Below, piece after piece: positions 25,908-35,462 of a stretch of DNA of 64,000 nt. Numbering within the stretch: the first letter of the stretch is position 1; each line of letters starts with the position of its first letter. A model generated the notes under the pieces. That model was not told the origin of the DNA. It made no database searches and worked only from the letters and a program-made list of their open reading frames with translations. Source of the stretch: Flaccisagitta enflata (lineage: Eukaryota > Chaetognatha > Sagittoidea > Aphragmophora); assembly GCA_965153355.1 (NCBI GenBank), contig OZ231127.1, positions 15,376,001-15,440,000 of the forward strand. Direction: 5' to 3'. The translations under genes and the position numbers were made by a program.

Positions 25908-26110
25908 GAAGGCCGGATACACAGCCACTCTCTAGCCGCGTATTGGTGGGCAGGGGCAGTGATTAGATAGGCTTGTCATGTCAAGCATTTCGGCAAAAGA
26001 ATAAATAGTCTCAAAAGCATCAGATGGACGGCCGTACCCTAAGTCAGTGATGTGAGGATGTGGTAGTGAGAGGGGCAGCGGCCCTGAATAGCACGGAATT
26101 TCTTGACCAA
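25908..26110 (+). mobile_element. Family H 5' fragment next to family G 5' fragment
   Basis: AAGGCCGGATACACAGCC and TGGTGGGCAGGGGCAGTG (25910-25957) are a truncated family H copy. GGACGGCCGTACCC ... AGAGGGGCAGCGGCCCTGAA (about 26027-26090) resembles the leading part of family G. Neither has its 3' hairpin. Confidence 0.55.
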
Positions 26111-26269
26111 AAATCGGCGGAGCCGTTAAGTTCAGGAGCTGTGCCCACCATTTCATGGTAGAATGCAGCAAAAATAATTTGAAGGTCGTTGGATGTCCGG
26201 AAATTGGCGCCGTCACCTCCCCCAAGCCAAATCAGTGGTTAAAGTGGTAAAATTGAGTTTTTTAATTGG

Positions 26270-26525
26270 GTTTTGGCATTCATTCATTCATTCATTCATT
26301 CATTCATTTATTCATTTATTCATTCATTCATTCATTCATTCATTCTATCTTTCATTCATTCTATCATTCATTCTATCATTCATTCAGTCATTCATTCATT
26401 CATTCATTCATTCATTCATTCATTCATTCATTCATTCATTTATTTGCTCATTCGTTTGTTAATTCATTTATTTTTTCGTTTATTCATTCATTCTTTATTC
26501 ATTCATTCATTCATTCATTCATACA
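26270..26525. repeat. (CATT)n microsatellite
   Basis: About 60 CATT units with CTAT and TTAT variants in the centre. Confidence 0.95.
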
Positions 26526-26707
26526 TTTAAGGTTTGTCGTGATCTGATGATTTTTATTTTCAGCTGTCACTGTGACGTGGGCACATCTAAACGATTTTAA
26601 GTCATGAAGTTCCGTGCTAACCCTGAAGGAGCCGATGACCTATGCATGGCTATGGTTTTAGCATGGAGGTTGGGATTTGAAGCTTGGACTCACTCTAGAT
26701 ACAGAGA

Positions 26708-29174
26708 AAAGGGAGTACGAGATTCAGGAGAAAATCACTTTTTTCAAAATATCACTCTTGCTACCAGATAAACATGTGAGTAGGGCTTAGATAAGATGTT
26801 AGAAACTTTTTTCAGCTCGATCGGTTGAAAAAAACCCCTTGGATCGCTTAAAAAATTGATTTTTCTATGATTTTAAGCATATTTGCTTGCTATTTTTGGC
26901 AAAAAAGTGTTTTAATATAATTCTTAAGCTATATTTCAACTTTAAAACTAGAAAGTGTGCCTGAAAAAGTGAAAGGACCCTGCCAGTCAAAGAATTGGAC
27001 AAAAAAAAATCATTTTTTTGCAAAAAATGGATCTTTTAAACACTCAAAAGTGTTATTTTGCTTAAAATTCTTTCTGTGACTCTGTCTGCCTCTTTCAGTT
27101 TCACTTTTTTCTCTCCTCTCTTACTTAAACTGGAAAGTGCAATGCAAGTCTTGATGAAACAGCTTGCTACAACTCTGTCAAGGCAATGAGGAATTCAGTA
27201 TAAATTTGGTTCAAAATATGTGGAATACTCAGCAAAGAAAGCAGCAGGAACATTGGGAGAGACACACTTAAAGCCTCTGTCAGAAATCTTCACTGAAGAA
27301 CAGCTTAAGACCATCCCCGTGGACAACAAAGTTAAAGAAAATTATTTTGAACATCTTTTTCAACAGCTAAGAAGCAAGGGGGGCTCTGCTTTCTAAGCTA
27401 TCAGTGACAGACTTGTGCTAAAAACAAGTTCAGATCTTGCGTTTGGTAAGGAGGGGGCCAACATGTTGAAGGACAAGGAGCTCAAGGCCAAACAGAAAGA
27501 AGTTCATCAAATTGAAGCAGATTTTTCAAATTCTCAGAAAAAGATCATGAATGCAAAATTGGCCTTGACAGACAGTGAAGCAGACAAGCTGGCAAGAGAT
27601 ATGGCCAAAAATAAACTGATTTCTTTATGTGTGCAAAATAGAACAAAACACAAGTATATTGCACCGCTCTCATCTCAAGCTGAGGTTAAAAAGTGCTGTG
27701 ACAGAATCAAGAAGCTGAGTGAGGCAGATCAGTTGGCTATTCTGCACAGAGAAGTTAAGTTGAAAAAGGCATTGTTTTCAGAAATGCCCAATGATTTTGT
27801 TTATTTCAAGCAGTTCAATATCACAGCTAAACAGATGTATAAAAATCTGCTTGCTTTGCACACAGTTGACCCATCTGACTAAGAGGTCATTACTCTAGAA
27901 GATGTCTATGTGGCTTCTGAGTCAGTAAGTACTCAGTCTGTTAATAAGCAAGCCAAGAGGTCTAGGGTACCTGTGGAGGAGCCTCTAAAATATTTCAATT
28001 GGCCTTTACAGGAAGAAGAATTTATTGTCACATTGCTATAAGATAGCTGGAACCTTGGTTCTGTGCAATCTTACAATCAGCAACAAGACAGCATTTGTGT
28101 GCAAGCTCTCACTATTCTGAAGACAAGAGCAAAGGATGATCAAGGAAAAACATATTGGATCTATCCCAATGATGAAGTTTTGGATGATTTTGAAAGGAAA
28201 CACATGCTTGAAATCAGGCCTTCAGTAACCTTGGCTAAAAATGTAAAAAAAAAAGATTTGGTTTTTGCCCTTCTCAACCGTGAGATCATTCAGTCCATGT
28301 GGAGACAACTGATTGGCTCAGATGGGGCAGAAAAATGGTTAAAAGTGCCATCTACACACACAGAACTCTTTGAGAGAGCTTATGAGTCTCAAAATCATTG
28401 TGGGTGAACAATCATTTGTAGTCATGTTGCATTAGAAAAAAACTGGCGTATGAAATGGTCTTTCTTTTTATGTCCCTCCTCCTGTCTCCCACGCTCTGCT
28501 CCTTGATCTTCCTCATGATTTCTTTCATAAAGTATTTCCACATAGGTGAAATTTTTTAACAATCACACCGACTAAAACTCATACTTCTTATTTTTGCTCA
28601 TCTAAATTGTCTGGTTGATCATTGAATTTCTTATTCAAGATTCTTACTTAGTTGTGTTTGGTATCACATTCATTGTTTTATGCAATTTCAATTTCTGAAT
28701 AATGGTTGATTACAGATATAAACATATACTGAAGAAAAATCTGAATTTTTTCTTTCATCTTCCTTCAATTGGTGAGGTTGTGATCAAATCAATTCAGGCT
28801 AGAAAAATAGTACTACTTGAAACGCTTAAGAATCATACCGTATTTGTATAATATTGATTAATTCTTTTCAAGGGCAAAGAAGCTACTTTTCATAAATAAG
28901 GAAATGCAGAGTCTATGCATTTTGATGCATGAAATGGTACATAAAAACTTAAGTAAGTTTGGTATTTTCACTTGAAAACTAACATTTTCACTCAAAAATG
29001 CTCTAAAAATGCCAAAAAAATGGTCGCTTTTGTTTTTTGGGCCTTCCGAGGGTTTTTTTTTCAAGCCACAGCCCCCAAATTGGTACAAACCCATATGTTT
29101 TGAGTCTACTGAGCCAAAAAAAGGGTAGCAAGCTCATTTTGTTTCGGTGACCTATTCTCGTACTCCCTTAATTT
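26708..29174 (+). mobile_element. 2.47-kb DNA transposon with 6-bp target duplication
   Basis: Terminal inverted repeats share AGGGAGTACGAGA (left AAAGGGAGTACGAGA at 26708; right the complement at about 29156-29168, followed by AATTT). The direct duplication CAGAGA flanks both ends (26702-26707, 29175-29180). The paralogous copy B reads GATACAGAGATATGAGCC uninterrupted at about 29558, proving the insertion. It carries a decayed gene at 27121-28407. Family not assignable from the ends; the 6-bp duplication excludes the TA- and TTAA-specific and 8-bp-type superfamilies if read strictly. Confidence 0.9.
27121..28407 (+). pseudogene. Decayed transposon gene, product unknown
   Basis: One reading frame keeps coding character for about 430 codons but is broken by TGA at 27187 and TAA at 27394, 27880 and 28039. 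It resumes in the same frame each time, so substitutions rather than frameshifts did the damage; it ends at TGA 28405. The predicted product is Lys-rich and helical: a charged coiled-coil-like stretch (about codons 115-150), CCDRIKKLSEADQLAILHRE, an Arg/Lys patch QAKRSRVPVEEP that could be a nuclear localisation signal, and FDFERKH-type C-terminal residues. I recognise no DDE or other catalytic signature and name no family. A CT-rich stretch ending TTTCAG at 27095-27101 could be a splice acceptor for an upstream exon. Being inside a TIR element, it is presumably transposition-related or cargo. Confidence 0.75.
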
Positions 29175-29671
29175 CAGAGATATGAGCCACACAAGGCCTG
29201 GATTTAAGCCGCAAGGCTGATGTTTGAGGCTGTGATTAAAGCCTTGAGGCTAGGTTTTAGCATAATGGCTAGAATTTTTTGAGTTATGAGGCTGAGAATT
29301 GAGCCTTTAGACTGATATCTGAGCCTAAAGGTGGGAATATAAGCCACACGGCTGGGATTTGAGCCTCAAAGGGGAAGGGATTGTATGGAGGAGGAGAAGG
29401 AAGAGAAATTTCAGCTGTCACTGTGATGTGGGCACATCTAAACGATTTTAAGTCATGAAATTCCGTGCTAACCCTGAAGGAGCCGATGACCTATGCATGG
29501 CTATGGTTTTAGCATGGAGGTTGGGATTTGAACCTGGAAGCTTGGACTCACTCTAGATACAGAGATATGAGCCACACAAGGCCTGAATTTAAGCCGCAAG
29601 GCTGATGTTTGAGGCTGTGATTTAAGCCTTGAGGCTAGGTTTGAGCATAATGGCTAGAATTTTTTGAGTTA

Positions 29672-30150
29672 CACTTTTTTTTTTATAAGAACATCATTTT
29701 TTGAGCAAGCCTTCAATGTTCTTAAATTTTGAGCAGTTTTAAGGCTTGAATTGTTCTTAATTTAAATATACTTTTTAACCTTCAATTAAGAATGTTCTTA
29801 ATTAGTTTTCAGTTTCTCATTAAGGAGAAAATGATGGAAAATGTCAATGAAATAATAAAAAAGCAGATTTTAACGTTTGAATTAGGATCAATAAAAATAG
29901 AAAAATATGCTAAATAAAGAGAGACATGATTTGCTGAACAGAAGAGATATAGAGTCCGTTCAGTTACAAAGAACAATCGATTAAAAAAAGCCCAGGAAAA
30001 AAAATGTTCTTAGATTTTTAGGATTTTAAGCCTAATGTTCTTAAATTTTTGAAGAAATAAGGCCTTCCAATGTTCGTAGCATGTTCTTAAATTTTTAACG
30101 ATTTGAAGCCTAACGTTCTTATAAACTTGGTTCTTATAAAAAAAAAAGTG
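29672..30150. mobile_element. 479-bp MITE with perfect 21-bp TIRs and TA duplication
   Basis: Starts CAC, ten T, ATAAGAAC and ends with the exact reverse complement; TA at 29670-71 and 30151-52. The homologous site in copy A (TTTGAGTTATGAGGCTG, about 29279) is empty. The interior repeats TGTTCTTAAATTTT in several places. No coding sequence; Tc1/mariner-like by the TA duplication. Confidence 0.92.
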
Positions 30151-30304
30151 TATGAGGCTGAGAATTGAGCCTTTAGACTGATATCTGAGCCTAAAGGTGG
30201 GAATATAAGCCACAGGGCTGGGATTTGAGCCTCAAAGGGGAAGGGATTGTATGGAGGAGGAGAAGGAAGAGAAATTTCCTCTTTGTGTGGGGGGACCGCT
30301 GCCC

Positions 30305-30989
30305 AAAAACGGGAGACAAAAAGGCATCATCTGGTAATGAGTAATCAGAAAACAAAAACAACGCACGTAAGAACATCTGCTGTTTGTTGATACCTATTGT
30401 CCTTCAGTGTCTATTTGTAAGGATATTGTGATGCGAGGGGAGTATGGCTACAAAGGGACTGATGTGCGATGAACAACTGTAGGCAAATAAGGCAATTGAA
30501 AGTTTTAAGTATTGTCGTAAGGGTCAAAATTATGAGAAAGATCTAGGTATTTGGGCTGAAAATTAAGCCCTCAGATTGAGATTCGGGGTCGTGACTAGAA
30601 TTTGGGCCCAAATTCAAGCAACAACGTCACAGGTAAGATTTGAGCCTGAAGGAAATGCAGTGGCTGAGAAAAGGGGAAGTAGAATGTGAAATAGAAGAAA
30701 AAGAAGCAGAAATAACCTTGCATGTTATTACATAGGTCAACGGATTTTTCAGGGCCACTTCCCCCTTAAAAAAAAGGGGAAACAGTAAGGGAGGGGGAAG
30801 GGGGTGGAAATGAAAGACTGGGAAAAGAAACAAGATCAGACCTAAGTCGCTTGCATCAGCATTTTCATATAAGGTCGGACAGACAGACAGGCAGAGGGAC
30901 TGCAATTTTCAAAATGACCTTTGCATTAGTGGTCTCCAGTGGAGACTCTCCACCTCCCATTGTTCAAAAGTGTAAAATATGCAAAAAAA
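30305..30989. other. Stretch with scattered family G repeat units
   Basis: Worn GGCTGAAAATTAAGCC and GATTTGAGCCTGAAGG units at 30555-30655 resemble the family G internal repeat. No gene. Confidence 0.5.
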
Positions 30990-31109
30990 ATGTCTTTAAA
31001 GTAATTTGTTATGGATCGATGAACCAACGGACCGACGGACTGACGGACTGACGGACCGACGGACCAACTGAAAAGTGGCTTATAGAGTCGCGTAGCACGC
31101 GACTAAAAA
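30990..31109 (+). mobile_element. Family H element, 3' part
   Basis: (GGACCGAC)n run at 31028-31064, TTATAGAGTCGCGTAGCACG and CGACTAAAAA. The hairpin keeps a GTCGCGT/ACGCGAC stem with loop AGC. The AACAAGGCC end is not recognisable upstream. Confidence 0.75.
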
Positions 31110-31577
31110 CCAAGAGAGCGAGAAATCAGCTGAAAGCGTCTAGTTTTGAACTGAGTCCATCTTGCGGAAAATCTCTTGGTCGAGAGCAGGCTCAAGGGGA
31201 GAATTTTCCGCTGACCTCTCCAGAGATCATTTGATTTCTTTTAAGCAAATTTTTAGGGCGTGTATCTTGTGACGACCAAAAACGCGTTTCTTCCCGTTAA
31301 ACGCGTTTACAGTGTAAACACATACTCATTTATGTCATCCGTCCCATGAGGGAGTGATCAAAGTGAGTGATCTAGTGAGCTAGCCTGTAAACAGAGCAAG
31401 CAAGCAAAGCAAGGGCAGCAAAGCAGAGCGCTGCAGAGCGAATGAGTGGTGTGAGGGGTGCAAGTGAACAACCATAGTGAGCGGCCGAGTGGCCCTTTCA
31501 AAACGCGGTTGTCTGTAACTAGAAACGCGCCCATAGTCGATTGCTAAGCAACTCTATAATATGTTGTGCCCGCCGCT
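31110..31577. other. Unannotated stretch
   Basis: Contains AACGCGTTT twice near 31281-31310, an AGCAAAGC-rich stretch (31385-31435), and a family H-like hairpin remnant (AGTCGATTGCTAAGCAACT) at about 31535. No gene. Confidence 0.45.
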
Positions 31578-31590
31578 TAGGTAGGTTCGT

Positions 31591-31890
31591 TGTTGTTGTT
31601 AACTGGGGGAGTCTACCCGGGCGAGATGAGCATGAATGCGGCATCTGATTTTCAGAGAGGCCACGCAATCCACCACATTGGGCCATGCCATTGGATCTTT
31701 TGTGTAAGACTCCTGTCATTGTCGTGTCACACTGTTGTCTGCTTCAACCGTAAGGGGAACTTTATTTCATCAATCACGAAAACATGCTAACTAGCAATAC
31801 TACATCTGAGCAGAGAACGCAGACGGGAATCGATCCTGCAACCCTTGAATCCAAAGGCATGAGCAGTAACCACTCGGCCACCACACGCCC
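31591..31890 (-). mobile_element. tRNA-derived SINE, full length
   Basis: On the minus strand it begins GGGCGTGTGGTGGCCGAGTG (A box TGGCCGAGTGG at 31870-31880) with a B box GGATCGATTCC at 31826-31836, the spacing of a class II (Ser/Leu-like) tRNA head. A roughly 210-bp unrelated body follows, ending in a short (AAC)n tail. A 13-bp target duplication TAGGTAG(G/A)TTCGT flanks it (31578-31590, 31891-31903; one mismatch). Non-coding; it would be mobilised by a LINE in trans. Confidence 0.9.
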
Positions 31891-32075
31891 TAGGTAGATT
31901 CGTGGATTGATAGGTAATGCTTTTTTGGATGGTGTGAATTCCGCCGAAATAGTGATTTCAGAGCTTTACTATCCGGTCTAGCGTGATTTCATCTCTCCTC
32001 CTTGTTGGTTAGTCAATGTGCGTCGAAACCCCTGCCCATTTAATACGGTGGTTGGTCGATAAAAGCGTACATAAC

Positions 32076-32939
<864 letters not shown>

Positions 32940-33009
32940 TACATAACCCTGCCGATATGTCTTTCATATCAATGACGGGCAAACCCTTCCACTTCGATTT
33001 CCGGTCTTT

Positions 33010-33222
33010 TTAGTCGCGTGCACGCGACTCTACAACCCACATTGTTCGTCGGTTGGTTGGTCGGTTGGTTGGTCAGTCGATTGGTTGGTCGGTCACACTT
33101 AACTTTTTTTATGATTTTTTTTCTTTGACCTCACTGCTCCTGCCCAAATGGTCTAGTGACCTCAAATATGGCCCCTGCCCACCCGCACGCGACTTCAGTA
33201 GCCGTTTATCCAGCCTTGTTTT
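33010..33222 (-). mobile_element. Family H element, GTGC subfamily, full length
   Basis: Perfect hairpin AGTCGCGTGCACGCGACT, CTACAACCCACATTG, GGTTGGTTGGTCGG run, TTTGACCTCACTGCTCCTGC, GCACGCGACTTCAGTAGCC, ending CCAGCCTTGTTTTTTTT. GGTT has replaced GTCC as the internal run unit. Confidence 0.9.
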
Positions 33223-33339
33223 TTTTTGTCTGTCTGTTTGGGAGTTAGTCGGTACGCAACAGTTGCAGCCTGCACACACACCCCCCTTCAGTTCAGTCTC
33301 GGCCAGCCCGGTGGTCTCTCTAAGGGGTTATGAAAAAAA

Positions 33340-34290
33340 AAAAAATGACCCATCCTAAAAACTGATTTCATTTTTGGACCTTTGAAACTTGAGCCAAACA
33401 AACTAACGGTTTTGTTTTGCTTTTTTTTTAAATGTTATTAAATAATTGACCTTTTTTTTACAGAAACATAAAGTACCAATAGAAATTGATATTTGAGTGA
33501 ATCTAGAACAATTTTGAATAGGTCTTTGAGGTTCAAAAATAGCATTAAAATGCTCAAAAATGAAGAAATGACCTAAAAATCAAAAAATCGTCAAAACTGA
33601 TGTTTTGGAACAGTTTCTTAGGGTAAAATATGCTGTCAATATGAATTTCATCGATTTACTTTTAAAAACATGGCCGTGATAAGCGAAAAACGCAAAACCG
33701 CAATATGCAAATGAGATCAAAGTGCGGTTTTTAGTTTTTTAGCAAAGAACAGTAAAAAACATGTTTTTTCTTTTTATAGAAGCTAAACACAATAACCAAT
33801 TGTGTTCTTACCTTTCCAAAGCCATTTTTTGCAAAAACCGCACTTTGACCTCATTTGCATATTGCGGTTTGGCGTTTTTCACTTATCACGGCCATGTTTT
33901 TTTAAGTAAATTGATGAAATTCATACTGATAGTATATTTTACCTTAAGAAACTGTTCCAAAACATCAGTTTTAACGATTTTTAAATTTTTAGGTCATTTC
34001 TTCATTTTTCAGCATTTTAATGCTGTTTTTGAACCTCATAGACCGATTCAAAATTGTTCTAGATTCACTCAAATATCAATTACTAATGGTACTTTATGTT
34101 TCTGTAAAAAAAAGGGCCAAAACATTTCATTTAATACCATTTTTTAAGGAAAAATAGCTGTTTTTTGCACTAAAACCCGTTTCTTTTTTGTTTGGCTCAA
34201 GTTAGGTCAAAATGAACATCAGAGTCTTGTTCTACAGCCTTTATAGGTCCCCTGTGCAAAAATCTGGGATGGGTCCATTTTTTTTTTTTT
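33340..34290. mobile_element. 950-bp foldback element
   Basis: The arms are reverse complements over most of the length: GACCCATCC near 33346 against GGATGGGTCC at 34268, TTGAGCCAAACAAA against TTTGTTTGGCTCAA, and a centre of two AAAACCGC...TTTGCATATTGCGGTTT-type arms around 33690-33870. A-runs and T-runs at the edges obscure the exact ends and any target duplication. Confidence 0.8.
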
Positions 34291-34623
34291 TTAAAGAATT
34301 TAGCAAGTGAGAATTCTGGCCGAGTATTGAAAGATCCTGATGTGCTAACTCTATAAAAGAAAAACAACTCAAGTCGGATCATGTGGGTCAGTACAATTTC
34401 GCCCATACATCCTTATTCTAAGATCGTAAGAATCGATAACGTTGTGTTCTAAGAAATGATCATTCGATATTACTGAGGGCTTTGAGTCTTTTTGGGCAGC
34501 AGTCAGCGATCATTCCTCTTCAAAATTTAATCATAGCATATTCTTCAAGGGTGGAACAAATTTGACACATGAAAACAGTTTCAAATTGCGTGTTTTCCTC
34601 ATTTCATGATTTATTAGGAGGCT

Positions 34624-34826
<203 letters not shown>

Positions 34827-34956
34827 GTTGTTTTATATTGTCTAAGTAACGTTTATACAGTGGTGATCCACCTTTTTAGCACCGATTGTAAGAATATTTC
34901 TGATATAAGGTCTAAAGGTCTAAAGGTCTTGAAAGTTTTTTTTTTTTTATAAGCCT

Positions 34957-35021
34957 AAAATTCACTATATTGAGTGTTTCTATATAAAGATTCTATAGAA
35001 ACACTCAATATAGTGAATTTT
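34957..35021. ncRNA. Perfect 28-bp stem, 9-nt loop hairpin (possible small-RNA precursor)
   Basis: Arm 34957-34984 (AAAATTCACTATATTGAGTG and on to CTATA) is the exact reverse complement of 34994-35021, with loop TAAAGATTC. It lies about 440 bp upstream of gene A. The length fits a microRNA or short-hairpin precursor, but perfect pairing equally fits a tiny or deleted foldback transposon; typing as ncRNA is tentative. Confidence 0.4.
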
Positions 35022-35462
35022 TCGATACAACTGCACACTTTCCAGCTGCCATAAAGGTTTTAACCTGATATAAAGGTATTGTTAGCTTTTTCAGTAAAAA
35101 ATATAGAAAGATTAACAATTTCTTTTTTTTGAAAAATCTTCTCCATCATTTGTCCTTAGTCGCGTGCATCTTGAGCAATCCAAGCAATTGAATGTAATAC
35201 ACCATTTTCCATGAAATTGCAAGCATTAATTACAAATATTAAACAATAAACAGTATTTTGTTAAAGACTAAGAATCCGATATAACAACATTTGGATATAA
35301 GAGACAAAAATGGCATGTCCCTTCAAAACCTCCATTGCCAGTTTCCAGTGTACCTGGGTTTTCTGGATCCAAACGTTTGAATGTTTTTTTCATTGTCCCC
35401 TGATACAGTTTTTCCTTCGGGAACACTATTCCAATCTAAATTTCGCAAGTTTCAATGTGGAA
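35022..35462 (+). promoter_or_regulatory. Upstream region of gene A
   Basis: About 440 bp without other genes. It contains a worn TTAGTCGCGTGCATC (family H end, about 35157) and GGATATAAGAG at 35292. An in-frame ATG at 35310 (AAAAATGG context) would extend gene A by 51 residues, but these lack a signal-peptide character; I prefer the ATG at 35463. No firm core promoter can be marked. Confidence 0.35.

Larger units (their letters stand above)
26558..30304 (+). mobile_element. Dimeric family G element carrying two younger insertions
   Basis: Copy A is 26558-26707 plus 29181-29408; copy B is 29409-29671 plus 30153-30304. Both read CAGCTGTCACTGTGA, GGAGCCGATGACCTATGC, then 20-21-bp AGGCTG-GATTTGAG repeats and AAGGGATTGTATGGAGG. 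Copy B alone has the family G 3' end, ACCGCTGCCCAAAAAC. Each copy is interrupted once, by unrelated transposons, and each retains the other's empty site. Confidence 0.85.

Noticed and set aside
27415-28407. Two separate small genes
   Set aside because: They lie in the same frame and are separated only by point stop codons; the coding-like sequence continues across, so they are parts of one broken gene.
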